Below, one piece after another: positions 9,685 to 19,441 of a stretch of DNA of 53,786 bases (position 1 is the stretch's first letter; every line of letters starts with the position of its first letter). This stretch comes from Discostella pseudostelligera (taxonomy: Eukaryota; Bacillariophyta; Thalassiosirophyceae; Thalassiosirales; Thalassiosiraceae). Below the pieces are notes generated by a model. It ran no database searches and was not told where the DNA came from. It saw nothing but the letters and a program-made list of their open reading frames with translations. The stretch is taken from NCBI GenBank assembly GCA_036940085.1, contig JALLBK010000336.1:1-53786 (forward strand). The letters are read 5' to 3'. Position numbers and translations under genes: made by a program.

Positions 9685-12627
9685 TCATATCCATTCCTGC
9701 CACTGGGCTACAGTCGAATTCACCAACGGTTGCAATCTCAACACACGTGAATACTCGGATTTGCGTGCCATGAGATTGGTAATTTCCAAGGAATTCATCC
9801 TCGTTACATCCTCGCCATCGATGCTGAGGAAGATGTCACCCACGTGTACCCTACCGGCGAGGACACTCGTGGATCGTACTGACGAGACATGGGTCGGACC
9901 GGTGGTATTGTTCATGGTTTTGCTGTTCATGCTAATGCCACCATTATTTTGCTGGGTAGACGTTTTGACATTTGAGAGGAGTATTCCCAACTTGCCAGGT
10001 GGTGCTATCAGTTCAAAATCCGTTTTGGGACGAGGAACGGGCGCGGCTCCCAAAGGTCTCGTGGGTGTGGAACTGTCATGTTCGTCGGTAGACGAGGTAA
10101 CCTCCTCTGAGGAGTCAAGATGAATTACTCCGCCTCCTCTTCCACCACCACTACAGGTACTATTGGACTTTAATAGCACACTACCATTCACTTCCTCCTC
10201 CCCACTCTGTTGCCGCGCAACTTGTTCGGCAATTTGTGCCTCAAGTCGAAACAAGTCGTTAGCAACGCTACGAGTCTCCTTTGACATGGATGTTAACGCC
10301 GATCTGGTGCTATGATGGCTTCGATAGCTTTTACGACTAGCCCTACTTGAGCGGCTCGCGCGGCTGTCAACGCTGGCACCACCACTGGGACTGTATTGCT
10401 GCCTAGTTGTACTCCCGCTACCACTGCCACCACGTCTACTACTACTAGTAGTAGATAATCTGTCAGTTGTAGAATCGTATTGTTGTTGCTGCTGGCCATG
10501 ATCGCTCATCGCAGACCTCGCACTTCTGATCGACGAACGACCGCTGAGTGATTCCATATCGGGAGCTACTCCACGAGGACCGATGGTAGCCTCTAAGTTG
10601 GCAAGTAAGAACTGTATATCAGCGTCGTCACTGAGCGTGGATATATCCACAAGTTTATCATGTTGATCTTTCAATGAGGAAGGGTGCATACGTCGCCGAT
10701 GATGACGATGCTGCAGTTGATGCTGCTGATGAGAATGCAATTGTTGCTGAGTTTGTGGTTGATTGAGCTCTTGCGATGATCTTTGATGCTGTGCTTGATG
10801 ATGCATGCTATACCTCACTGAATCATTATGTCCATTCATAATATCGTGATCACCCACCGTTTTGTGCGTCGGAAGAATTGCTGCTGCCCCAGAAAAAGCA
10901 GCGACGACGGCAGTAGAGAGAAGCTCATTGCCATTACCACCACCACTTTCGCAATGTTTCTCATTTCCCTCATCTCCTGCAGCTGGGTCCTCATTCGACA
11001 ATGAATAATTAAATAAAGTATCCAGTTGCGACGTTGATTCTGCATCATTCTCCCAAGAAGTGGAGGCGGTTCTATGATGGATATTCGTCTCCCCTTCCTG
11101 TTCTTCGTTCTTCTCATCAAGACTCGTTACATTGGCACTATTCGACCAAGACGCAATATCGTCGACGGAGAAGAAAACAGCATCATCGCTGCCAACTGAA
11201 TTATTTTCAATTGCGGTCATGACTGCAAATTCATTTTCATCAGCATTGTTTATTTTGTCACCAGGTACCCCCTCCTCCAGATCATTATGGATACCACTGA
11301 TATTGTCAAATCCATTGTTAAAAAAGCTGTCCCTGAAGATAAAATTCTCGTCGTTAAAATCGGCAATATTCTTTGTGGGGGAGTCAGTCATCATTGATGG
11401 AATGGGTGACTTTTTAACTGCAGAAATAATCTCTCCCCATGCTGCCAAATCATCCTCTTCTTTCAAGATCTGTTCAGATTGGAGCATTGGTGATGAAAGT
11501 GCTGTTGCTGATGTGTCCATGGTAGGAGAGGATGGTGTGGTCAATGTTGTAGTAAGTATCTTAGTAGAGGGAGAGGGTGACGGTGACACCAACCGTCGGT
11601 CAGTATTCCAACAGTCATCGTTGTCGTTGTCATCATTATCTGTGGATTGAGTTTGTGACCCCGACAATCCAAAGAAGGATGACGACGATGACGAACTAAG
11701 CCAAAATTCATTCTTGCACGAAGTTGGGTGACTGTTGTATTCACCATCATCTTGCATTACGAAGAGCATATTGGTCTTCTTCTTTTCGGCTTCATCTATC
11801 GTCGGCATCGTCTTTTCTTCTTCCTCCAAACCATTAGTATCAAATAATGCCACATCCTCGTCGAGATCTAACAGTATAGCAGGTGGATCGGCACACTCCT
11901 CTTCTGTGATAAAACCATGATTTTCTCTCCAAGTTAATGATGTACTATCATGTTTTGCTTCGCCTGCGTCATCATCATCATCATCATGATGACTAACACT
12001 GATACTATTGCTATATGTTGTGCAAGTTTGATCACTTTGTTGTTGTTGCGCATCATCGTCAACATCCACACATATTATTCCGTTGTCGACATTATTGTCA
12101 AACGATGGGAAGAAGAATTCGTGCTCATCATCAGTCGGCATTGTGGATTTCTTCGAGAGTACTCCAGCTCCCCCTACTACCGCGGTTGTTGTTGTCGCTG
12201 CTTTTGGTGATGACGATGATACAGACATTGGATTGTTTCGCGGAGTCGATGTTGTTACTGTTGCTGCCTTCCTAGAGGCAGATGCAGTCGACGAGCGTTC
12301 CTTGGTCATCGATGTGGTGGTGGTGGTGGTTGTTTTCCTAGTAGTAGTAGTGCCCGATGACGATGACGCTGACACTACTTTTCCATTTTTCACACTTCTC
12401 TGAAGTGGCAACTGCTGCAGTGACAGCGGCGCCGACGCCGGCGATGGTTGTTGCTGTTGTTGTTGCTGCTGCTGCCGCCGCCGATGGTCACCCACGTCAC
12501 TGCTTCGCACATGCCCCTCATCGTTCTCCAATAAAACTACACCACAATCCTCTTTGGCCGAACGAGTACTACGGCCGCCTCCGCCCCGCAACTTCTTGGG
12601 CAGACTGAATGATATTTTCGAAGGCAT
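9685..12627 (-). CDS. Large low-complexity protein with C-terminal PDZ domain, 980 aa
   Basis: One uninterrupted 980-residue frame. The first 860 residues are dominated by Ser, Thr, Asp and Gln runs, including a nine-residue polyQ near residue 55 and SRASRKSYRSHHSTRS-type Arg/Ser segments near 760-790. Residues about 871-970 form a PDZ domain: PPGKLGILLSN in the carboxylate-binding loop position, then RVHVGDIFLSIDGEDVTRM and a closing beta strand before QPL. PDZ domains bind C-terminal peptides and scaffold complexes. Gene structure, disordered N-terminus and single C-terminal PDZ are common for diatom proteins of unknown function. A similar PDZ protein lies at the other end of the window. 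Partner and location unknown. Confidence 0.8.
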   Translation of the reverse strand: MPSKISFSLPKKLRGGGGRSTRSAKEDCGVVLLENDEGHVRSSDVGDHRRRQQQQQQQQQPSPASAPLSLQQLPLQRSVKNGKVVSASSSSGTTTTRKTTTTTTTSMTKERSSTASASRKAATVTTSTPRNNPMSVSSSSPKAATTTTAVVGGAGVLSKKSTMPTDDEHEFFFPSFDNNVDNGIICVDVDDDAQQQQSDQTCTTYSNSISVSHHDDDDDDAGEAKHDSTSLTWRENHGFITEEECADPPAILLDLDEDVALFDTNGLEEEEKTMPTIDEAEKKKTNMLFVMQDDGEYNSHPTSCKNEFWLSSSSSSSFFGLSGSQTQSTDNDDNDNDDCWNTDRRLVSPSPSPSTKILTTTLTTPSSPTMDTSATALSSPMLQSEQILKEEDDLAAWGEIISAVKKSPIPSMMTDSPTKNIADFNDENFIFRDSFFNNGFDNISGIHNDLEEGVPGDKINNADENEFAVMTAIENNSVGSDDAVFFSVDDIASWSNSANVTSLDEKNEEQEGETNIHHRTASTSWENDAESTSQLDTLFNYSLSNEDPAAGDEGNEKHCESGGGNGNELLSTAVVAAFSGAAAILPTHKTVGDHDIMNGHNDSVRYSMHHQAQHQRSSQELNQPQTQQQLHSHQQHQLQHRHHRRRMHPSSLKDQHDKLVDISTLSDDADIQFLLANLEATIGPRGVAPDMESLSGRSSIRSARSAMSDHGQQQQQYDSTTDRLSTTSSSRRGGSGSGSTTRQQYSPSGGASVDSRASRSSRASRKSYRSHHSTRSALTSMSKETRSVANDLFRLEAQIAEQVARQQSGEEEVNGSVLLKSNSTCSGGGRGGGVIHLDSSEEVTSSTDEHDSSTPTRPLGAAPVPRPKTDFELIAPPGKLGILLSNVKTSTQQNNGGISMNSKTMNNTTGPTHVSSVRSTSVLAGRVHVGDIFLSIDGEDVTRMNSLEITNLMARKSEYSRVLRLQPLVNSTVAQWQEWI

Positions 12628-13718
12628 TGGTGGATATCCAATGATGCCAATTAGCCTTCTACCATGATGCCTCTGTGCCTATGCGTGCATATCTGATGGT
12701 TGTCAATCGATGGTTGTAGTTGTCGTCGACGTAGTTCACCCTGCTGGCTGCCCCGTCGTTCTTTTTCTTTTTTACTGCTTGTTTTTGTGGGGTCTTATGT
12801 GCATCATCTCTGCTTTCAAGTCTGATAAATCGGTATTTCTGCTATGCAGGCATGAACTTCACGTTGGAATTCAATACAATATGTTTGAACAAAATTTGAA
12901 TTCGTTTGAATTGGATCTTTTCTCGTCCATGGTCGGTTGAATTGACATAGGAATTAATATATTTCTTCAGGAACTTCCGTTAAATTTTCGTCTCTTTTTG
13001 GCGGGAAGGATGAGAAACACAAGAGCCGTTCGACAGCAACCAACTTGACCTCCTTCCAACAACACCGTGGAGGTTAGGAGACGAAACTGATATTCTACAT
13101 GGATGATTTAGTTTAGGCTCTACTCTAGAGGCCTCGCCCCTACCCATCATCCCAAGAACGTTGTGGAGGAAGGCTTCGATATTTGTCAACCAAGGGAAGA
13201 GTGATATTGGGGAGTACCATTACGTGAACGTGTTGGTTGTTGGAGTTTAAGAGATTCTAGAGCCGAGAGCCGAGTAGAGGCATCGTTTCGCTTAGGTAGC
13301 CATCGCTGATCACCACCAGCAGCTATTTTTCGTGGTGCTGCATGCTGCATGATGTTGCATTGTACTATTCCACCAACGAAGTTATCATCCAACAACTGGA
13401 CAAAATCATACTATGTAATGTTAGATATGCACTTGTCACTTCCTTGTTTCATGCCGATTTCAGAAAACAACCAAGTGCTCTGTACAGCGACTGCTCTCGG
13501 CTCTCCATTCAAAAGTAGGTAAATCTTCGTTCCAATGGTTTCATTATCGTAAGTTATCTAATGCAAGTAATCCCATTGCAATGCTATTTCATCATATTCT
13601 ATCTCCGTCTCCTTGAATAGTCGAACGTTCATCCCTTTACACATTTTTTTCACTGTATGTATCTTGAACCTATGAACCGCCAGATCCAAACACAACAATC
13701 ATCTTCTTTACTCAATAC
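12628..13718. promoter_or_regulatory. Gene-poor 1.1 kb with a TTTTTGGCGGGAAG element upstream of the PDZ gene
   Basis: No gene can be supported. TTTTTGGCGGGAAG lies at 12995-13008, about 370 bp upstream of the minus-strand PDZ gene start, matching the element seen at other gene starts. Two short minus-strand frames (12980-13189 and 13186-13395) exist but have no recognisable domain or clean splice linkage. The rest is AT-rich. Confidence 0.4.
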
Positions 13719-14786
13719 TCAAAAATCAGCTTGACTGGGAGTCGGAGATAATGAACTGCAACTGCTACCACTGCTGCTGCTCATGCCACTGCGATGACGA
13801 GTACGACGACTTTTCCTCAACTCTCTCTCTACCCGTCGTTGATGTTGCATTATCTCGTTATCAATCTTGGACAAGTAGTAGGCATGATCCTCAACTAATT
13901 GCAATTCCACTCCATTCTCTTCATCGAAGGGACGTAGATCATTCATTTCATCAATGGGTATCATGAACCCTCCACATCCTCGTACCGTGGATGCTACGAT
14001 GGTGATCGGCTCTTTCTTCATTTGCTGTTGCTTGGATGGTACTACATCCGTCGAGACTGATGAACCCTTGAACGTTGCGTCGACAATTTGACTCCGTCTC
14101 GCTTGAAGTTTCTTGGATCGACGTGATCGACTTGATACAGTACTCATCGTTTTCATGGTGCCGATGCTTGTATCGCATGGATCTTGGATGGTACTACCCC
14201 TATTGGAGGTAACAACATGGGTACTATCGTTTGATACAATCTTCTCTCCTACCTTGCCACCGTCGCACTTGAACATGTACTTCAATACCGTTGATGGGAG
14301 TTTTGCATACGACTGTGATGTCGATGATGACGACGACGACGACGACGTAGTTGTAGAACATGATTTAGTAGTTACCGTAGAAATGGATGACTTGGATTGG
14401 TCGCATTCATTCATCCGATAACTGTAACGGCCCTCCTTGATCTTCTCGGCGGCAATTTGTGTCAAAGATTTTGAAGCTGCTGGAATCAGCTGTAATTTGG
14501 AAGATTGCAATGAAGTCGATTCATCGCCATCGTATTCAATTGAAGACTCGTACGAAAATGTGTTCAATGATGTGTTTAATGATGTGGCCGATGTGATGCC
14601 GGAAGAAATATTCTTGAGATTACTAAATCCATTGACTTTGGTATTGTCGAAGTAGCAGATGTATTTGTTGCTTGGTGTGTAGAAGAGCGGTATGACGGAA
14701 CCGTCGAGCGTAGCATCATCCTCCGAGACATTCTTCATGGGTGTTCGTTTGGGTCTAGATAAATTGCTCCGACGTGTGCCAAGCAT
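13719..14786 (-). CDS. Ser/Thr-rich hypothetical protein, 355 aa
   Basis: Uninterrupted 355-residue frame, not recognised. The N-terminus is basic (RRSNLSRPKRTPMKN), followed by a less biased patch containing IPLFYTPSNKYICYF (about 33-47), then Ser/Thr-rich low complexity. A C-terminal stretch (about 265-330) has more ordered composition (ELQLVEDHAYYLSKIDNEIM) ending in a helix rich in Arg and Lys (QRRVERELRKSRRTRHR). No signal peptide or membrane segment is visible. The frame's length, composition like the neighbouring PDZ gene and absence of breaks support it being real; function is unknown. Confidence 0.55.
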   Translation of the reverse strand: MLGTRRSNLSRPKRTPMKNVSEDDATLDGSVIPLFYTPSNKYICYFDNTKVNGFSNLKNISSGITSATSLNTSLNTFSYESSIEYDGDESTSLQSSKLQLIPAASKSLTQIAAEKIKEGRYSYRMNECDQSKSSISTVTTKSCSTTTSSSSSSSSTSQSYAKLPSTVLKYMFKCDGGKVGEKIVSNDSTHVVTSNRGSTIQDPCDTSIGTMKTMSTVSSRSRRSKKLQARRSQIVDATFKGSSVSTDVVPSKQQQMKKEPITIVASTVRGCGGFMIPIDEMNDLRPFDEENGVELQLVEDHAYYLSKIDNEIMQHQRRVERELRKSRRTRHRSGMSSSSGSSCSSLSPTPSQADF

Positions 14787-15752
14787 GATAATGAAATCGA
14801 TGTTGATGATGAGGAAGTATCCGAATATGATTGAGAATGCGCTTGCTTATGATGAGTGATTCTACCATTATGAAGCTTTGTTCATGGATGCGATATTGAT
14901 GACGATCATCATGGTGTATTAGTCGAATGATACAGTGAGTTGTGTTTTGGAGGCACTTGTGTTGGCGGGAGAGTCTATCAGAGTGTGATGAACGGACGAT
15001 TGACTTTCTCCGCCTCGAAGACCCTTCTTCCGTCAAGAAAATCACATGCACCATGATTTCCGCCGTCCACACCACACTCCATACACAGCCAGAGCCTCCA
15101 CCCAACACTGCCGAGAAGAAATGGAACCAATATTGTCCAAGTGCGGAAAGAATAAGTTAGTGCTCCTATCGTCGTATGGCACCTGACGGCGTCGGCACTC
15201 TGGTAGGTAGCCTATGTTGAACGACTTGGTCATTATTATGGCTGAATAGCCTCCACACTTTCGTAGGTATTATTATAACTGAATGGCCTCCACACTTTCG
15301 TAGGTAGATATTATTATATGAATGGCCTCCACCATTTCGTAACCGGCTTTGACCTGCCTGGATGGCGGAGAACGGGGGAAATACAACGCCGCCAAGCAAT
15401 ATGAGTCAACTCAACATGAAATTGATATTCGACTGGGCGTAGGCATATTAACGAAGTTGTAACTTAGGAAGTACGTGACAATCAATCGTAAGAAAGATCT
15501 TCATTTGAGATGCAAAACAAAAGACACTACCACCGCGAATGCCGCATGAAATGAATGATTCGTTTATTCGGTTTGGTAGGCAAATCGGATGCGTCTTTTC
15601 ATATACGTCTCGAGAGAAATAGAGAGACTTCATATCCCATTACATCCCATTTGAACTGTTTCCCAACCACATCCATCTTCAGACGACATACATCTCTGCA
15701 ACTCGCTCTTTCTCTTTCTTCCCCATTCCTCTTTGGTAACCTTCTCTCATAT
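14787..15752. other. Intergenic 1 kb with tandem repeat
   Basis: Between the hypothetical gene start and the 3' end of the STRAP gene. Apart from the tandem repeat at 15244-15341 I see no gene; short frames on both strands lack domains. Confidence 0.45.
15244..15341. repeat. 37-39 bp tandem repeat, about 2.6 copies
   Basis: Units begin at 15244, 15281 and 15320 with GAATRGCCTCCAC, continue ACTTTCGTAGGT and end in an AT-rich TATTATTATA spacer; the third copy is cut after TTTCGTA. A weaker related TGGTAGGTAGCC and ATTATTATG lie just upstream. Divergence between units is low, so the expansion is probably recent. Confidence 0.8.
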
Positions 15753-16973
15753 TCACGGATCAGTCTGCCACAGCCGAATCGTGCCATCTTCACTCCCCGT
15801 GGCATAACTCTTCCCATCCGGATGATACCGCACACACCGTATCGGTCCATGATGTCCCTTATACTTCTCAAGCATTTCTCCCGTGTGATAATCAAAGACA
15901 TACACCATCAAATCAGAACCCAACTCCCCACCTCCACCACTGCCACCACCTCCTCCACTTTTCTCATTGGAACCACTGGCCATGGAACCACCCCGTCTTC
16001 CACCACCAACCACAAATTTCGATCCAGATATTGGATGTAAGGATGCACCTCCCTCTTCACGAAAATGAATGGGCATAGCATACGAATGCAATAATTGCAA
16101 TGTTGCCATATCATAAAAGGAAACATGTTGTCCAGCCGCGATCGTTAATATAGTCTGTTGGGTAGAGGATACAGTGACCAATTCCATATCACGTATTCCA
16201 CACCCATCGTCGGACACTTGTAATGTCTTTACCACCTGTTGTTTAGTGGTAGGATGATCTGTCTGCTCGCTTTCATTGACATTGATAAATCGAAGTATTC
16301 CATCTTCTCCTGCCGCCAAGACAATGGAATCATTATACCAATTCACTTTGGAAATACTCACTTTCTTCTCTTTACTGCCAATGACAAACTTTCGTGGCTC
16401 CTTCTCAGGATGACTCACATCAAATATTCGTACAATACCCTCATGTCCACCCGTCGCCAAATATTGTGAATTCAAACTCCAATCGACAGTCTTGACTACA
16501 TGATCATGAACAAAATTATACAATTCATTTCCTGTAATAGCATCCCATATCTTGACAGTAAAGTCCCCGGAAGCAGTAGTGACTAAGGATGCGGTGGGGT
16601 CGAAACGGGTCGACCAGACAGCACCCTTGTGTCCGGCGAAGGTGCCAATCCAATCGCCAGAAGTGGCATCGCGAAGCATGGGGAGTTTGTCGTGACAGGC
16701 GGAGGCTAGGAGGGTGCGACTACGCTGTTGTTTTTGTGATGATGAATGACCTCCATCTGCTTCGGCGGTGAGTGCTGGGGCGTCATCGGCAGCTTCGACA
16801 AAGGTGCAGAATTGAAGTTCGGCGAGTGGGCGGGTGTGGCCCGGACAGACGATGGGGATCTGTCGGCCAGAGGAAGCAGTAGCAGTAGCAGCAGAGGTGG
16901 CGGGGGGTGGCGCTGCTACTGACGCTGGTGGTGCCGATGCGGCCCTTGCTGCTATGGTGGCGGAGGCTGCCAT
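15753..16973 (-). CDS. STRAP-like WD40 repeat protein, 406 aa
   Basis: Single frame of 406 residues folding into WD40 repeats along most of its length. The segments GDWIGTFAGHKGAVW, TTASGDFTVKIWDAITG, VHDHVVKTVDWS, LATGGHEGIVRIFDV and YATGSEDGTIRLWQT follow the order and wording of the STRAP/UNRIP family (about 350 aa), which in animals binds the SMN complex, cap-independent translation factors and TGF-beta receptors. The family is also related to eIF3i. The N-terminal 35 residues are Ala/Pro-rich and a Gly/Ser insert (about 325-350) sits before the last repeat. Divergent from the proteasome gene. Confidence 0.93.
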   Translation of the reverse strand: MAASATIAARAASAPPASVAAPPPATSAATATASSGRQIPIVCPGHTRPLAELQFCTFVEAADDAPALTAEADGGHSSSQKQQRSRTLLASACHDKLPMLRDATSGDWIGTFAGHKGAVWSTRFDPTASLVTTASGDFTVKIWDAITGNELYNFVHDHVVKTVDWSLNSQYLATGGHEGIVRIFDVSHPEKEPRKFVIGSKEKKVSISKVNWYNDSIVLAAGEDGILRFINVNESEQTDHPTTKQQVVKTLQVSDDGCGIRDMELVTVSSTQQTILTIAAGQHVSFYDMATLQLLHSYAMPIHFREEGGASLHPISGSKFVVGGGRRGGSMASGSNEKSGGGGGSGGGGELGSDLMVYVFDYHTGEMLEKYKGHHGPIRCVRYHPDGKSYATGSEDGTIRLWQTDP

Positions 16974-17061
16974 GGTTCACTTTGTGTCTTTGTTTTGTGT
17001 TTTGGTTTTTGGATTTGGGGTAGCGCCGTCGACGGACAGAAGACGATCCTTTGGCTTGCCT

Positions 17062-17146
17062 ACACGTGGCAGAGATATGGCGGGAGATCATTGACGACTC
17101 GACTCCCCCATCCAACCTACACGTGGCAGAGCTGTTTTGGCGGGAG
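17062..17146. promoter_or_regulatory. Two copies of composite TACACGTGGCAG / GGCGGGAG module
   Basis: Copy 1 has ACACGTGGCAG at 17062-17072 and GGCGGGAG at 17079-17086 (6 nt apart). Copy 2 has TACACGTGGCAG at 17118-17129 and GGCGGGAG at 17139-17146 (9 nt apart). Both share the order and strand and lie in the divergent promoter of STRAP (start 16973) and proteasome alpha-2 (start 17353). The same pairing recurs at 24971 and, with the first element inverted, at 23721. Cis-regulatory function is inferred from this repetition. Confidence 0.6.
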
Positions 17147-17352
17147 ATTGTTGGAATGCGACGGCCATACCTTCGGCAACGAAGCTTTTGGAGCGGCGGC
17201 GAAGGAAGCCAAACCATGACGGGCACAGCGGCAGCAAACCACCAGTTAAGCAGTACCATCGACGCCGCCGTTAGCAAACAAAGCCCATCAACTCCAAGCT
17301 CTCTAGAGATTAATTGGAAATATCTAATATAATTTGAATAACAATAACAACA

Positions 17353-18020
17353 ATGGGAGACTCCGCCTACTCCTTCTCACTCACCACCTTCTCCCGCACC
17401 GGCAAACTACTTCAAATTGAATATGCTCTCAATGCCGTAGCCAATGGTCGTACGGCCCTGGGCATAGCGGCGGTGGATGGTGTGGTCATTGCCACTGATA
17501 AGAAATTTGGTAGCCCGTTAGTGGAAGGGAGTGGCGTCCGGAAGGTCGAAAAGATTACCGAGGGGAGCGGATTTGTGTATGCGGGAGTTGGACCGGATTA
17601 TCGTGTGCTTGGTAAGTTTGAGTTGGTTTCATTTATTTCACCATATGTTTAGTTGTTGGCCAGTGATGACGATGATTTTGGTGGTGGTGGTGGTGGAAAT
17701 ACATGCAGTAGTANACCGTCACTGTCTCTCTCTTGCCCACCTGCAACCACCCAAACTTTACTCAAAACATACCGTTCACATCGTCCTCATCAATTCATTA
17801 CCAGGGGTATGTCAACGCCAACAACTTTCTCGAAAAACGCTACCAAGACGATATGGAACTCGAAGATGCCATCCACACTGCATTACTCACCTTGCGTGAG
17901 GGGTTTGAGGGGGAGATGAATGGACATAATATTGAGGTTGGGGTGGTAAGCAAGGCAGATGGAAAGTTTCGATTATTGACTCCTGAACAGATTCAGGATT
18001 ATTTGGATGAGGCGAACTAA
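17353..18020 (+). CDS. 20S proteasome subunit alpha-2, middle part missing
   Basis: Exon 1 (17353-17611) encodes [20 protein letters not shown]..., the N-terminal signature of eukaryotic proteasome alpha subunits, through GPDYRVL. The last exon (17805-18020) begins at [13 protein letters not shown] and ends [10 protein letters not shown], matching the C-terminal third of alpha-2 (PSMA2/Pre8). The protein as read is about 158 residues against about 234 in the family; roughly 75-80 residues of the central beta-sandwich are absent. An N at 17714 lies in the gap between the exons, so the missing exon was most likely lost in assembly rather than deleted. Function: structural ring of the 20S core particle. 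Divergent from STRAP. Confidence 0.9.
17714..17714. other. Assembly gap inside the proteasome alpha-2 gene
   Basis: A single N flanked by a GTGGTGG-rich run on the left and unrelated intron sequence on the right. Unlike the other three N bases there is no flanking duplication. About 230-240 nt of expected coding sequence is missing at this place. Confidence 0.8.
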
Positions 18021-18296
18021 AAGGAAAATAAATGGATATTTCTATTCGATGTTGCACAATTTTCTTTGCTGGGATGGCGGTAAGAGAGAGAGAGATGGAG
18101 AGAGTTGTGTTTCTGATGGCGAGGGCGGGTTGATGGGGAGGGGATTTTGATCGCCATTAGGATTGTCGTAGATCGCGGTGAAAATTGGGCGAAATCACGG
18201 CCCCATCAACTTCATGAGTTCAATAAATATTAGTTAGATCTACCATGTCAATAATAAAATTCTCAAAATCGGGAGGGGCTCGATGCTCGTCAATTT

Positions 18297-19035
18297 TTAG
18301 GTTGTTGAATTCAGAAAATCATCCCAACCCATCCATTCCGTCTTATACTTCAAATCCGGTCGATAGGGCAATCGACTGGCAGTATCATCATCCGATATAC
18401 TGCTGCTTTTGTTTTTCATTAATTCAAGATAGGATTCTTCGGTAGTAATTCCATTTAATGATCGAGCGATACTTCGAGCTTCGGGAAAGGAGAGTGGTAG
18501 TCCCAAAAAATCATCCCAACCTCTCCATTCCTTTTGGTGTGAAATTAAGCACAAGATAATTGAACAATCGACATGTTGATGCGATAAATTCAGTACATGA
18601 AGAGAGAGAATCCCGATATTTACTCACCTCTTTCCAAACGATATTGGCATCTTTGGGAATTTGATACGCTCCCGGACAAGTGTACTCCATAAATTCCTCG
18701 TAGCTGTCGAACCCATGCCCACGAGCTATACGACGTGCTTCTTGAAAAGAATATAGACGTTTGGACTTGTTTGTTCGTTTCGTATTTGTCGTCGTTGTTG
18801 GAATTACGTCGTCGTCGCTACTGCCGCCGCCAACGCGGCTGGTGCATGACGAGGAGCTGGTGTTGCATTCGACACTGGAAGTTGTTGTAGTTGTAGTCAT
18901 TGTCGAAAAGGGGAGACGATGTTGATGCTGGCGTCGATGACGATGTTGCTGGGAGCAGTGCAGTGGTGCTAGCCTCGCAACGAAGGCGCTAGTATTGGGA
19001 GTTAGGAGGAGGAGGGATGTCCACTTCTTCGTCAT
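18297..19035 (-). CDS. Plastid-type protein with integrase-repeat-like units (EWxGWDDFLG)
   Basis: Exons 19035-18628 and 18530-18297 join (GT-AG) into 213 residues. Start 19035 gives MTKKWTSLLLLTPNTSAFVARLAPL, a hydrophobic signal with a TSA-F cleavage site like the diatom plastid A-F-A-P motif; an upstream ATG at 19098 is possible. After a Thr/Ser-rich stretch there are about two copies of a 50-60 residue unit: SFQEAR(R)IARGHGF...S-Y-E-E, a P-rich link, then WKEEWRGWDDFLGL, and again SFPEARSIAR...YKTEWMGWDDFL. This resembles the phage-integrase repeat unit found in algal and bacterial proteins, whose function is not known. Family call moderate; plastid location inferred. Confidence 0.7.
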
Positions 19036-19158
19036 GGTTGGATAGTGTTGGATGTTGGATTGGACAATATGAATATTGTCTTCGTTCATGATGTTCATGG
19101 TCCGTCCCGTTAATAGTACTCTTCCGTGTTGGTGGATTGGTGTTGAGGTCGTTGTTAG

Positions 19159-19242
19159 GTATCTTTTTAAATTTTAAAATTTAATTTCAAAATACGTTAA
19201 GTATCTTTTTCAATTTCAAATTTTAATTTCAAAATTCGTTAA
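19159..19242. repeat. Two 42-bp tandem copies, AT-rich
   Basis: Units 19159-19200 and 19201-19242 both start GTATCTTTTT and end TTTCAAAATWCGTTAA, differing at a handful of positions. They lie in the divergent promoter between the integrase-repeat-like gene (start 19035) and the methyltransferase gene (start 19442). Confidence 0.85.
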
Positions 19243-19441
19243 TTGCCTTTCTGAATCACTGCCTCGTGGAAGTGGATCGACTCAACCGAAACCATACATG
19301 TGGCAGCATTGCCGGCCATTGCCTTGTCTCCATGCATGGCCATGGCAGCCGCCGTCAATACCAATACCCAATACCCTCGTCGATTCCACCACAGCCAATA
19401 CTGAGTAGTCTTCACCTCAACAACATCTATCGTCATCTCTC

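Noticed and set aside
12980..13395. Two short minus-strand frames that might form a small gene
   Set aside because: No domain, no clear splice linkage and no ATG context; composition not distinct from intergenic sequence.
15555..16040. Plus-strand frame of 161 codons opposite STRAP
   Set aside because: Antisense shadow of the WD40 gene with no family features.
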